Assembly: GCF_002280675.1 (NCBI RefSeq)
Contig: NZ_NCEN01000011.1
Coordinates: forward strand, 45,224 to 109,223
Length of the DNA stretch: 64,000 bases
Reading direction: 5' to 3'
Source: Novosphingobium sp. 32-60-15
GTDB lineage: Bacteria > Pseudomonadota > Alphaproteobacteria > Sphingomonadales > Sphingomonadaceae
The translations under genes and the position numbers were made by a program. This document shows, in pieces, positions 8,394 to 16,969 of this stretch. The notes under the pieces were generated by a model that searched no databases, was not told the origin of the DNA, and saw nothing but the letters and a program-made list of their open reading frames with translations. Each line of letters starts with the position of its first letter. Position 1 is the first letter of the stretch.

Positions 8394-8591
8394 ATGGAGA
8401 AGCCGCCCGACTGGCGTTCGGAGAATTACGCCAAAGCGTATGAAACCTATGACCGCACGGATTTCGCGCAGGAATTCCTGCGCCGCAATCCTGAATACCG
8501 CGACCAATATGCTGAAGCCGTTGACGCTGCGCCACTCGCGCTGAGTCGTCTGGCCCGGCACTGGGGGTTGGTCTTTCGCTGCGGACCCTGA
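8394..8591 (+). CDS. DUF6499 (transcriptional-regulator-like) protein, N-terminal half of a split gene
   Basis: 65 residues with the DUF6499 pattern DWRSENYAKAYETYDR followed by FAQEFLRRNPEYRDQY, normally found at the N-terminus of a longer protein that ends in DUF2285. The frame breaks after GLVF. If one base near 8577 is removed, translation continues AADPDLPAHHLPIIW into the next ORF, giving a protein of about 257 residues. The start at 8394 has a GGAGAGG site. I regard this as the 5' part of a frameshifted gene spanning 8394-9165. Confidence 0.7.
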   Translation: MEKPPDWRSENYAKAYETYDRTDFAQEFLRRNPEYRDQYAEAVDAAPLALSRLARHWGLVFRCGP

Positions 8592-8709
8592 CCTACCGGC
8601 CCACCATCTCCCGATCATCTGGCATCCATCTACAGCGGCCAGCGTCATCCTTCTGCGCCCGGCGCCGTTCCCTTGCGACGGCTGCAGCCAATCCGAAATT
8701 GTCGGGAGC

Positions 8710-9165
8710 ATGAATATCGCGGCCGAGCACCGTGATGAGAAAGGGCGGCATCTCGTCCTATCGACGGGGAAGCGCCGCTACCGACTGAATATTTGCGGCG
8801 AGACAACAGAGACCGAACCGCTCGCCTATGTTCTTCCGGGCGACGCATTTTGGGAAACTCGGCAGGCCGCTGTTTGCGACTTTCATGAGCATTGCCGTCT
8901 CGGACATGTGAAGAAGCTCCCGTTCTGCCTTGCGCCCGGTCCGTCAGAGCACTGGCGTCTGGTCCAATGGCTTCGGTTGCTCGATGCGCTGTCCGGCGGT
9001 GCAACCACGCGCGAATTGGCCATCGAACTTATAGCCCGCGATGCCGGGCGATATTCGGCCGCCGAATGGGACACGTCGAGCGAGCGCAAACGGATTGCTC
9101 GCTGGCAGCGACAGGCGCTCGCTATGCGCGACGGCGGCTATCTCGCCCTGTTGAGCGGCCACTGA
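8710..9165 (+). CDS. DUF2285 domain protein, C-terminal half of a split gene
   Basis: A 151-residue ORF with a C-terminal DUF2285 domain (LVQWLRLLDALSGG, then R-Y-S-A-A-E-W, then KRIARWQRQALAMRDGGYLAL). The same frame is open upstream to about 8578 and encodes family-like sequence (FPCDGCSQSEI and others) that joins the DUF6499 ORF, so the ATG at 8710 is probably internal. Members are proposed DNA-binding regulators of ICEs. The break may be a real mutation or a sequencing error. Confidence 0.7.
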   Translation: MNIAAEHRDEKGRHLVLSTGKRRYRLNICGETTETEPLAYVLPGDAFWETRQAAVCDFHEHCRLGHVKKLPFCLAPGPSEHWRLVQWLRLLDALSGGATTRELAIELIARDAGRYSAAEWDTSSERKRIARWQRQALAMRDGGYLALLSGH

Positions 9166-9283
9166 TCGGGACATTCGGCAGCCACGCCTTATGTCCGTTC
9201 ACCCAAGTCCCTGAAAATCTCAAATCTCGCCTCCTGCTCGCCGGGCCAACCCCTTGTGTCCGGCACTTCACAGGAGACGTTTC

Positions 9284-9535
9284 ATGGATGGAGATTTCGT
9301 CCCGGTATTCCCACGCTATGTCAGGACGCCCGATGCTGCCGTGCATTTGGGTCTCTCAGCCCGCACGCTTGAAAAGCACCGTTGCTATGGGACGGGGCCG
9401 GCCTTTCACAAACTTGGTCGGCGGATTGTCTATGCCATAGTCGATCTCGATGCCTGGGCGCAAAATGGTCGCCGCAATTCAACATCCGATCCCGGACAAG
9501 GCATTTGCCTTTCAGCGCGACCGGTGCGCCGTTGA
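9284..9535 (+). CDS. AlpA-like helix-turn-helix DNA-binding protein
   Basis: An 83-residue protein with a MerR/AlpA-like winged HTH: YVRTPDAAVHLGLSARTLEKH followed within 12 residues by GPAFHKLGRRIVYAIVDLDAW, the usual strand-turn pattern of excisionase-type proteins. It is likely a regulator or recombination directionality factor. The ATG at 9284 has an AGGAGA site; its stop overlaps the rep start by one base (TGATG), implying coupled translation. Confidence 0.82.
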   Translation: MDGDFVPVFPRYVRTPDAAVHLGLSARTLEKHRCYGTGPAFHKLGRRIVYAIVDLDAWAQNGRRNSTSDPGQGICLSARPVRR

Positions 9536-10419
9536 TGCGAAGTTCAGCTGCCTCTTCCGCGCATGAAAAATGTGCGCAGCTCGACCTGTTCTACTCGATG
9601 CCCGGTGACATTGCCGCGCGCGATGCTCAGGATCTGATGTCCTGGCCCTTCTTCAGCCTTGCCAAGTCGCGGCGCTCCGCGCCGATCGACTTCGCAATGG
9701 GGGCCACATGGATCTCGGTCGAAGCCGTAGCCGAACACGGCATGGCGACCATCTGGGATGCCGACATTCTGATTTGGGCGGCGAGTCAGCTCGTCGAAGC
9801 GCGCGACGCAGGCCGCCCAACATCTCGGCACATCGCCGCCCGTCCGCACGAGATTCTGACCTTCATCGGGCGCGGGACCGGCAAGGACCATTATGAGCGG
9901 CTGCGCGCAGCGCTCGACCGCTTGCAATCGACGACCGTTGCCACGTCGATCCGCCAGCAACACCAGCGCCGACGCCACCGCTTCTCCTGGATCAACGAAT
10001 GGCGGGAGACACTCGACGACCGTGGCCGAGCCGTTGGCATCGAGCTCATCCTGCCCGACTGGTTCTATGCGGGTGTGCTCGATCGCGGCCTGATCCTGAC
10101 GATCGACCGCGCCTACTTTGCGCTGACTGGCGGCGTCGAGCGCTGGCTCTACCGTATCGTGCGCAAGCATGGTGGACATCAGCGCGGTGGCTGGAGCTTC
10201 GACGTTCCGCACCTTCATCTCAAATCAGGTGCGCTTTCGCCGCTCAAGCAATTCGCATTCGAGCTGCGGACCATCGTCCGGCGGCAGTCTCTCCCGGGCT
10301 ACCATCTGAGCCTTGAACACAGCTTCGGCCGCGAGCGGCTGATCTTCAAACCCATCCCCGTCGACCCGTTCGTTGCCGCTGCCCGGCGCGTCGGTTTCCC
10401 TGTGGAGAAGTTGGCATGA
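9535..10419 (+). CDS. Replication initiator protein A (RepA, RPA family)
   Basis: A 294-residue initiator of the RPA type found in alphaproteobacterial ICEs and plasmids. The conserved N-terminal LDLFYSMPGDIAARDAQDLM and the MSWPFFSLAK segment are present. Central winged-helix segments follow (IDFAMGATWISVE, ADILIWAASQL, DHYERLRAALDRL), then a C-terminal W-L-Y-R-I-V-R-K-H-G-G motif. It likely binds the repeats directly downstream (10423-10488) and allows the excised element to replicate. The start ATG overlaps the upstream stop by one base. Confidence 0.88.
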   Translation: MRSSAASSAHEKCAQLDLFYSMPGDIAARDAQDLMSWPFFSLAKSRRSAPIDFAMGATWISVEAVAEHGMATIWDADILIWAASQLVEARDAGRPTSRHIAARPHEILTFIGRGTGKDHYERLRAALDRLQSTTVATSIRQQHQRRRHRFSWINEWRETLDDRGRAVGIELILPDWFYAGVLDRGLILTIDRAYFALTGGVERWLYRIVRKHGGHQRGGWSFDVPHLHLKSGALSPLKQFAFELRTIVRRQSLPGYHLSLEHSFGRERLIFKPIPVDPFVAAARRVGFPVEKLA

Positions 10420-10422
10420 CAT

Positions 10423-10597
10423 TCGGCCTATCAAAAACCGTCGGACTCGGCCCATCGGAAACCCGATCCTCGGCCTATCGAAAACCGGGACCATGCGGAA
10501 ACCCGCAGAAATCTGCGGCAAATCGGCGCTCCTCTAACGATGCTAATAGAAAAGAATCCTTCGGATTCTTGCTAACCCTTTTGCCGCCTGTGGATAA
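10423..10597. other. Putative replication origin: iteron-like repeats and DnaA box
   Basis: Three direct repeats with consensus TCGGCCTATCRAAAACCG begin at 10423, 10447 and 10470 (23-24 bp period), immediately after rep. They are followed by a perfect palindrome CCGCAGA-AA-TCTGCGG (10503-10518), a hairpin AAGAATCC/GGATTCTT (10552-10570) in an AT-rich stretch, and TGTGGATAA (10589-10597), an exact DnaA-box on the minus strand. This arrangement is that of an iteron origin. An open frame here (10416-10670) lacks protein-like features and is disregarded. Confidence 0.6.
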
Positions 10598-10666
10598 TCT
10601 CGGTGCGACGGGCCTGCTCAACGTCCGCGTCAAGCTTGTCGGGTTCGCGGTGGCAGGAGCGCGGCC

Positions 10667-11188
10667 ATGAGCGAGCCAACTGCGCAGCGGCACAGCTCCT
10701 CGCAGACCATCAGGTCAGCAACAGCCAGCGCCCTGACCGAGGTCGAAGTGACCTGGATCGAGAAGCGCTACGAACAATGGATCCGCTTCGGGCGCATCGC
10801 GGCAGACACGATCATCAACCGCCGCACGCGCGTCATCGCCTTCCGTCCCGGCGCGGTCTTCGCCTTCGTGCGCTGGTCGTCGAACGACTATGGCACCATC
10901 CATTCGTGCATCGACATCGTGACGGCAGTGGCACCGGGCGAGGCCTACACGACGTTGCGGTTTGTCCGTCCCGGCGCTGACATTCTGCTGCACATCGAGG
11001 GCTGGCCCAAGGTCGCACAGGTGTTGCAGGCCATCGATGCGGTCGAAGCCGCCGGTGTTGATCCGTGCGACGCATCGCCCGATCACTGGCGCCACGTCGG
11101 CAACCGGCTGAATGCCGGAATGCCGTTCAGGGCTTACACAGCGGAGCGGCACGCGGCCTGGCTCCGGCGCAAGGCGCTCGAAGCATGA
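10667..11188 (+). CDS. DUF2840 domain protein
   Basis: A 173-residue DUF2840 protein, a family restricted mostly to ICEs and plasmids of Alphaproteobacteria and normally located before the TraF-type peptidase, as here. Recognisable segments are EVEVTWIEKRYEQWIRFGR, RTRVIAFRPGAVFAFVRW and a C-terminal W-R-H-V-G-N-R-L-N-A-G. The function is unknown. The ATG at 10667 has a CAGGAGC site and the gene overlaps the next by four bases. Confidence 0.87.
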   Translation: MSEPTAQRHSSSQTIRSATASALTEVEVTWIEKRYEQWIRFGRIAADTIINRRTRVIAFRPGAVFAFVRWSSNDYGTIHSCIDIVTAVAPGEAYTTLRFVRPGADILLHIEGWPKVAQVLQAIDAVEAAGVDPCDASPDHWRHVGNRLNAGMPFRAYTAERHAAWLRRKALEA

Positions 11189-11778
11189 GCCGCCGCCGCT
11201 ATGTTCGCGCCACGATACTGTGGGCAGCCCTGTTCAGCGCCGGGTTCTCAGCAGTCGCCATGCTGTCGCCGCGACCGCGACTGATGTGGAACGCGAGCGC
11301 CAGTGCGCCCGTCGGCCTCTATCGCCTCGAGAGCGACACACGCCCAAGGTTTGGCGAACTGGTCGCCATTGTGCCCCCGGCTGCGACCGCGCGGATGATG
11401 GCCGAGCGCCACTATCTGCCAATCGGCGTGCCGCTCATGAAACATGTCGCGGCCTTGCCCGGGCAATGGGCGTGCCGCGCCGGCGCTGTCGTCTCGGTGG
11501 ACGGCAAGCGTGTCGCCATAGCCAAATCGCACGACAGAATGGGTCGGCCTTTGCCAAGCTGGCAGGGCTGTCACCGTGTTCGGACAGACGAATTGTTCCT
11601 GTTGAACCCGGCGCCCGACAGCCTTGATGGGCGCTATTTCGGCGCTCTGCCAGCAGCCGGTCTTATCGGCACGGCACACCCCATCCTTACCCGTGATGCA
11701 CCTGACCAGCCCCTGCGCTGGAGAGGCTTTGGTGCATCCGCCGCTTCCCCAACCACCAACCAGGAGCACAGGCCATGA
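11185..11778 (+). CDS. traF: TraF-type conjugative signal peptidase (S26 family)
   Basis: A 197-residue membrane-anchored S26 peptidase. After one N-terminal helix (about residues 8-27) come the SAPVGLY segment (catalytic serine region), a conserved MKHVAALPGQ (lysine region), and the C-terminal N-P-A-P-D-S-LDGRYFG motif. TraF of RP4 processes and cyclises the TrbC pilin, so this is the likely maturase for the trbC gene at 27174. Start and stop both overlap neighbours by four bases, showing translational coupling. Confidence 0.88.
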   Translation: MSRRRYVRATILWAALFSAGFSAVAMLSPRPRLMWNASASAPVGLYRLESDTRPRFGELVAIVPPAATARMMAERHYLPIGVPLMKHVAALPGQWACRAGAVVSVDGKRVAIAKSHDRMGRPLPSWQGCHRVRTDELFLLNPAPDSLDGRYFGALPAAGLIGTAHPILTRDAPDQPLRWRGFGASAASPTTNQEHRP

Positions 11779-12107
11779 TGATCGGCGTCTTTCATTCCGC
11801 GCAGGACAGTTTTACCGGGCAAATCCGGACCCTCACGCTCGATGCTGTCGTGACGCTCGTCCCGGCTCCATCGAACGACAGCGACAATGCACCCGACTGG
11901 CGCGTGCTGCTCGGCGATGCCGAAACCGGCACTGAAATTGGTGCTGGCTGGAACCGCACAGGCGAGCGCGCCGGTGCCTTTGTCGCGGTGCAGATCGACG
12001 ACCCGGCCTTTGCCCATCCTCTGCGCGCCAACCTGCTTCGATCCATGTCCCGTGACGACGAGCATCACCTGCTCTGGTCGCGTCCGACCAATCGCGATCG
12101 GAAATAG
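11775..12107 (+). CDS. DUF736 family protein (copy 2)
   Basis: A 110-residue second DUF736 protein, more diverged than that at 7137. It keeps the strand pattern IGVFHSAQDSFTGQIRTLTL, the WRVLLGDAETGTEIGAGW core, AFVAVQIDDPAF and a terminal LLWSRP. The function is unknown. It overlaps traF by four bases and lies 3 bp before the lytic transglycosylase gene, so it is part of the transfer operon. Confidence 0.88.
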   Translation: MMIGVFHSAQDSFTGQIRTLTLDAVVTLVPAPSNDSDNAPDWRVLLGDAETGTEIGAGWNRTGERAGAFVAVQIDDPAFAHPLRANLLRSMSRDDEHHLLWSRPTNRDRK

Positions 12108-12110
12108 GCC

Positions 12111-12884
12111 ATGACCGTTGCTTCGCTTCGCCGTCGCAGGTGTTCCGTAGTTCGGATTGCCGTTCGGCTGCGCCTTCACCTTCTCCTTCCCGGCACTTGT
12201 TTCGCTCTCGGCTTGGCAGCGGCGACTTCTCCGGTTGCCGCAGTTGCGACGGTGCCTGACCAGTTTGCAGAGCATCCTTATGCGCCGCATGTCGCAGAGG
12301 CATCGCAGCGCTTCGGCATTCCTGAGCTCTGGATATGGGCGGTAATGCGGGCGGAAAGTCGCGGCAATTCGCGTGCGGTTTCGCCTGCCGGAGCCATAGG
12401 GCTGATGCAGATCATGCCCGGCACTTGGTCTATGCTGAGCGCGCGGCATGGCCTTGGCTCTGACCCGTTCGATGTGCGTGCAAACATCCTTGGAGGTGCG
12501 GCCTATCTGCGCGCCATGTGGGATCGGTATCGCAATGTCAGCTTGATGCTGGCGGCCTACAATGCGGGACCAGGCCGTGCCGATGACTATGCTGCCGGTC
12601 GTCGCAGTCTTCCGGCAGAAACCGTCAACTACGTCGCCCAGATCGCGCCAAGTCTTGGAATGGCCAGCATCGCTTCGCCTGCTGCCATGCCACCTGCCAA
12701 TGCTCATCCCTGGCGTCAGGCTACATTGTTCACACCGCGCGGGGATGGAGAAGCGAGCAGCAATGACGGTACGGCCGATGTGCAGCCACAGCGCACCCGG
12801 CTTACGTCGCCGTCGGCCTCTTTGCCGTCACCGAACCCCGCGCCGCACCCCCTGTTTGTGTCGCTTTCACCGCGAAATCCGTGA
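12111..12884 (+). CDS. Lytic transglycosylase (SLT domain), conjugation-associated
   Basis: A 257-residue secreted enzyme expected to open peptidoglycan for the mating channel. A signal peptide covers roughly residues 1-45. The SLT domain has WAVMRAESRGNSRAVSPAGA (catalytic Glu in AES), then GLMQIMPGTW, NILGGAAYLR and MLAAYNAGPGR. The C-terminal 70 residues are low-complexity Pro/Ser-rich. It fills the VirB1 role in this otherwise Trb-type system. Confidence 0.92.
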   Translation: MTVASLRRRRCSVVRIAVRLRLHLLLPGTCFALGLAAATSPVAAVATVPDQFAEHPYAPHVAEASQRFGIPELWIWAVMRAESRGNSRAVSPAGAIGLMQIMPGTWSMLSARHGLGSDPFDVRANILGGAAYLRAMWDRYRNVSLMLAAYNAGPGRADDYAAGRRSLPAETVNYVAQIAPSLGMASIASPAAMPPANAHPWRQATLFTPRGDGEASSNDGTADVQPQRTRLTSPSASLPSPNPAPHPLFVSLSPRNP

Positions 12885-13038
12885 TGGGTTGCACCAGCGC
12901 ATCTCTGACGGTTCGGGCGTCGTGTCGGAAAGGTACGGCGGGGAAGCATGTGTTTAAGCGAGATGGCAATTTTGGAGGGCAAGATAAAAGGAGTGCCAGC
13001 ACCTGGCCCTCATGTGGTTGTTGTAGTGCGATAATTTC

Positions 13039-13066
13039 GTATGGCACCGGACATAACCGGCCATAC
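13039..13066. other. Candidate origin of transfer (oriT) hairpin
   Basis: In the 235-bp gap before the relaxase gene lies an interrupted inverted repeat: GTATGG at 13039-13044 pairs with CCATAC at 13061-13066, and inside it CCGG pairs with CCGG around an ACATAA loop. It sits 53 bp before the relaxase start in an AT-richer segment, the usual place for oriT. The rest of the gap (12885-13038) shows no gene. The nic position is unknown. Confidence 0.4.
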
Positions 13067-13119
13067 AATGTTTCCCACGCGCCCGGAAATCTGCCGCGCA
13101 ATCGTCTGGCACCTTCAAA

Positions 13120-14874
13120 ATGAGCCGCGACGACACTGAATTTCGGGTGCGGCCGGGAAGAAGCAGGGACAGCGGTGCAGCGTCTGGACGGCGAAGTCAG
13201 AAGCTGGCCGCTCAGGTCCAGCGTGCCGCTAACAAGGCGGGTCATGCCGGTTCGCGGCGAGCCGGTCTGAAGCGCGGCAGCGGCAGCGGCAAAGCCGCGC
13301 GCGGGCGTCGGACGGTTGCCGTTATGCGCCGCACACTGGGCCAACGCCGGGTTACTGTCATGGCACGTATCGCTCGGCATAAAGGTGCGCATTACCGCGC
13401 CGCACCGCTGGCAAAGCACATCACCTATCTTGAGCGTGACGGCGTGACCCGCGACGGGCGTGATGCCTCAATGTTCGATGCCCAGACCGACAGGGCTGAT
13501 CGGGATGCCTTTGCAGGTCGTTGCGAGGATGACCGGCACCACTTTCGCTTCATCGTCTCGCCCGAAGATGCCGGGGACATGGAAGACCTGCGCACCTTCA
13601 CCCGCGAATTGATGGCTGACGCGGCCAAGGATCTGGGCACTGAACTGGACTGGGTCGCCGTTGATCATTGGAACACCGACAATCCGCACATGCATGTGCT
13701 GGTGCGCGGCGTTGCCAGTGACGGCACCGATCTCGTCATTGACCGGGGCTATATCAGCGAAGGTCTACGGTTCCGGGCGGAAGAGCGGGTGACGCTCGAA
13801 CTCGGGCCGCGCACCGAGCTGGAGATCCGCACCGCGCTCGCACGCGAGGTCGATGCCGAGCGCTGGACCAGTCTTGACCGGCAGCTTGAACGCTTGGGTC
13901 AGGATACCGCAGGCCTTATCGATCTGCGTCCAGGCGGCGACGCCGATCCCGAAATGCGCCGGCTGCTTCTGGGCCGCGCCGCCAAACTGGAACAGCTGGG
14001 ACTGGCCGCGCGCGAGGGGCCTGCGGTGTGGGCTCTGGAGCCCGGTGCCGAAACCACATTGCGCGATCTTTCGGTGCGCAACGACATCATCAAGACGATG
14101 CACAATGCCATGAGCCGCGACGGCGGGCGGTTTGATGTATCGGCATTGGCCCTGCATCAGGACGTTCCAAGCGAACCGGTCATCGGACGCCTGGTCGAAC
14201 GTGGCCTCCACGACGAACTGACGGGCAGCGCCTATGCCATCGTCGACGGTGTCGATGGCCGCACGCACCATCTGCGGTTCAAGGACATGGAGATGACCGG
14301 CGACGCCAAACCCGGATCGATCGTCGAACTGCGCTCATGGGAGGATGCCAAAGGGCATGACCGGCTGTCGCTCGCCACACGATCAGACATACCCCTCGAG
14401 GCACAGATCAAAGCGCCCGGCGCGACGTGGCTTGATCGCCAGCTTGTGGCCCGCAATCCCGTAGCAACGGGCAATGGTTTCGGGCGCGAGGTGCGTGATG
14501 CCTTAGATGCCCGCGCCAGCCATCTCGAAACGCAGGGGCTAGCCCGTCGTCAGGGCCAGCGGGTAACCCTTGCTCAGGATCTCGTCGGGACGCTGAAGAA
14601 TCAGGAACTGACGGCCGCCGCTCAGGCCATCGCCGCGCGCACGGGACTTGAGCACAAACCGTCGGGCGCAGGCGACTATGTCAGCGGCATCTACCGGGAG
14701 CGGGTGACGCTGTCGACAGGCCGCTTCGCGATGATCGACGAAGGGCTGGGCTTCCAGCTCGTGCCTTGGCGCCCGGCGCTCGATCAGCACCTCGGCCAGC
14801 ACATCACCGGCACCATGTCGCCGGGCGGTTCTGTTGACTGGGCCTTGGGCCGCGGACGCGGGATCAGTCTGTGA
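13120..14874 (+). CDS. Relaxase/mobilisation protein, VirD2-like with DUF3363
   Basis: A 584-residue relaxase that nicks oriT and leads the DNA strand. The N-terminus is strongly basic (residues 1-85). The relaxase core contains YRAAPLAKHITYLERDG, then a HFRFIVSPEDA segment and the metal-binding histidines in HWNTDNPHMHVLVRG (about residues 183-197). From about residue 240 to the end is the DUF3363 region. The location before traG and after the lytic transglycosylase is standard for this ICE family. Confidence 0.9.
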   Translation: MSRDDTEFRVRPGRSRDSGAASGRRSQKLAAQVQRAANKAGHAGSRRAGLKRGSGSGKAARGRRTVAVMRRTLGQRRVTVMARIARHKGAHYRAAPLAKHITYLERDGVTRDGRDASMFDAQTDRADRDAFAGRCEDDRHHFRFIVSPEDAGDMEDLRTFTRELMADAAKDLGTELDWVAVDHWNTDNPHMHVLVRGVASDGTDLVIDRGYISEGLRFRAEERVTLELGPRTELEIRTALAREVDAERWTSLDRQLERLGQDTAGLIDLRPGGDADPEMRRLLLGRAAKLEQLGLAAREGPAVWALEPGAETTLRDLSVRNDIIKTMHNAMSRDGGRFDVSALALHQDVPSEPVIGRLVERGLHDELTGSAYAIVDGVDGRTHHLRFKDMEMTGDAKPGSIVELRSWEDAKGHDRLSLATRSDIPLEAQIKAPGATWLDRQLVARNPVATGNGFGREVRDALDARASHLETQGLARRQGQRVTLAQDLVGTLKNQELTAAAQAIAARTGLEHKPSGAGDYVSGIYRERVTLSTGRFAMIDEGLGFQLVPWRPALDQHLGQHITGTMSPGGSVDWALGRGRGISL

Positions 14875-14908
14875 CCCTCATTTACCCCCTCATCAGGAGT
14901 AACTTTCA

Positions 14909-16969
14909 ATGAACGCCACCCGCATTCTCTGGGGTCAGGTCATCGCCGTCATCAGCGTCACCTTGCTTGGCATCTGGTCTGCCACCCAATGGACGGCCCA
15001 CGCCCTTGCGTACCAATCCGAGCTCGGCCAGCCCTGGTTCTGGCTTGGACCTTGGCCGATCTATCCGCCCTATGCCTTCTTCTGGTGGTGGTTTGCGTTC
15101 GACGCCTATGCACCACAGATCTTCCAGACCGGCGCTTTCATCGCGGTCTCGGGTGCCATGGCCGCCATAGTCATCGCGATCGCCATGTCGGTGTGGCGCG
15201 CACGGGAGGAGAAGCAGTCAGAAACCTATGGTTCCGCGCGCTGGGCGACCGACAAGGAAATCCGCAAGGCTGGCCTTCTGAAACAGGACGGCGTGGTGAT
15301 CGGCTCGCACAAGAACCGGTATCTGCGGCACAATGGCCCCGAGCATATTCTCTGTTTTGCGCCGACCCGTTCCGGCAAAGGCGTTGGTCTCGTCATCCCG
15401 TCGCTGCTCGCCTGGCCGGGCAGTTGCATCGTCCACGATATCAAAGGCGAGAATTGGGATCTGACGGCGGGCTTTCGCGCCCGACACGGCCGCGTCCTGC
15501 TGTTCGATCCGACCAACCCCGCATCCAACCCCTACAATCCGCTGCTCGAAGTCCGGAAGGGCGATTGGGAGGTGCGTGACGCCCAGAACATCGCAGACAT
15601 ATTGATCGACCCCGAAGGGTCACTGGAAAAGCGCACGCATTGGGAGAAGACCAGCCACTCGCTACTCGTCGGCACCATCCTGCACGTCCTCTATGCCGAG
15701 AAGGACAAGTCGCTGGCCGGGGTCGCTGGCTTCCTTTCCGATCCGCGTCGTTCGATAGAAACCACGCTGCACCGGATGAAGACGACCCCGCACCTCGGCA
15801 AAGATGGTGTTCACCCCGTCGTGGCTGCCGCAGCACAGGAACTGCTCAACAAGTCTGACAATGAGCGGTCTGGCGTCCTGTCGACCGCCATGTCGTTCCT
15901 CGGCCTTTACCGCGACCCCGTGATTGCGCAGGTCACCGGAGCCTCGGACTGGCGCATCACCGATCTTGTCGATTCAGCGGCACCTGTGTCGCTCTATCTG
16001 GTCATTCCTCCTTCCGATATCAGCCGGACCAAGCCGCTCGTCCGCCTGATGCTCAATCAGATCGGTCGCCGTTTGACCGAAGAGCTGAGAGCCAAGGGTC
16101 GCCGGCAGCGCGTGATGTTCATGCTCGACGAATTCCCGGCTCTGGGGCGACTCGATTTCTTCGAAAGCGCACTGGCCTTTGTTGCAGGCTACGGGATCAA
16201 GGCATTCCTGATCGCGCAGTCGCTCAACCAGATTGAAAAAGCCTACGGATCGAACAACGCCATTCTCGACAACTGCCATGTCCGCGTCGCTTTCGCTGCC
16301 AATGATGACAATACCGCCAGCCGCGTGTCCAATGCACTTGGCACCGCGACCCAGATGCGGGCGATGAAGAATTACGCCGGACATCGGCTCTCGCCATGGC
16401 TCGGCCATATCATGGTCTCACGTACCGAGACTGCGAGGCCATTGCTGACCCCTGGCGAAGTTCAGCAATTTTCTGAGCACGAGGAGATAGTGCTGGTGGC
16501 CAGCACGCCGCCGATCCGCGCGGAAAAAGCGAAATACTTTCTCGACCCAAGGTTTCGAGCGCGCCTTCTACCCGCACCCACCCCCAAACCGCTGCACCCG
16601 AAGAAACGGCCAAAGGACGACTGGTCTGCGCTCGCACCCATTGCGGCACCGCTGCCGGTCAAACCAGCCCAGGCCGATGCGAAGAGCTCCGAACAGCCGC
16701 CTGTTGATCAGCCAAAGCCGGATGTGCCGTCAGATGCCGATGGGGCCGAATCCGAAAATGATACGGCAAACTCCGGGATCAGGCGAGAACCCGAACTGGG
16801 GGAACATGAGGATGTCGTTCCCGCCCCCAAGCCACCGGTCAACGAGTTCGATCTTGATCGCGATGCGCCCGAGGATGACGCAGCCAGGGCGAAACGGGAA
16901 GCTGATCGCACTATGAACCACAATGCCCGCAATGCATCGCTCGACCCCGATGACGGCATCGACCTGTGA
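14909..16969 (+). CDS. traG: Type IV coupling protein TraG (VirD4 family)
   Basis: A 686-residue ATPase that links the relaxosome to the mating channel. Two N-terminal helices (about residues 5-25 and 65-95), a Walker A APTRSGKGVGLVIPSLL (near residue 150), a Walker B MFMLDEFPALGRLDF (near residue 400) and the FLIAQSLNQIEKAYG motif are visible. The last 130 residues are an acidic, Pro-rich tail, probably variable. The start has an AGGAGTAA site; the stop overlaps the next GTG start. Confidence 0.95.
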   Translation: MNATRILWGQVIAVISVTLLGIWSATQWTAHALAYQSELGQPWFWLGPWPIYPPYAFFWWWFAFDAYAPQIFQTGAFIAVSGAMAAIVIAIAMSVWRAREEKQSETYGSARWATDKEIRKAGLLKQDGVVIGSHKNRYLRHNGPEHILCFAPTRSGKGVGLVIPSLLAWPGSCIVHDIKGENWDLTAGFRARHGRVLLFDPTNPASNPYNPLLEVRKGDWEVRDAQNIADILIDPEGSLEKRTHWEKTSHSLLVGTILHVLYAEKDKSLAGVAGFLSDPRRSIETTLHRMKTTPHLGKDGVHPVVAAAAQELLNKSDNERSGVLSTAMSFLGLYRDPVIAQVTGASDWRITDLVDSAAPVSLYLVIPPSDISRTKPLVRLMLNQIGRRLTEELRAKGRRQRVMFMLDEFPALGRLDFFESALAFVAGYGIKAFLIAQSLNQIEKAYGSNNAILDNCHVRVAFAANDDNTASRVSNALGTATQMRAMKNYAGHRLSPWLGHIMVSRTETARPLLTPGEVQQFSEHEEIVLVASTPPIRAEKAKYFLDPRFRARLLPAPTPKPLHPKKRPKDDWSALAPIAAPLPVKPAQADAKSSEQPPVDQPKPDVPSDADGAESENDTANSGIRREPELGEHEDVVPAPKPPVNEFDLDRDAPEDDAARAKREADRTMNHNARNASLDPDDGIDL

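Noticed and set aside
10416..10670. 84-residue open frame starting inside the rep stop
   Set aside because: It reads through direct repeats, a palindrome and a DnaA box; the translation has no protein-like pattern. Origin DNA explains it better.
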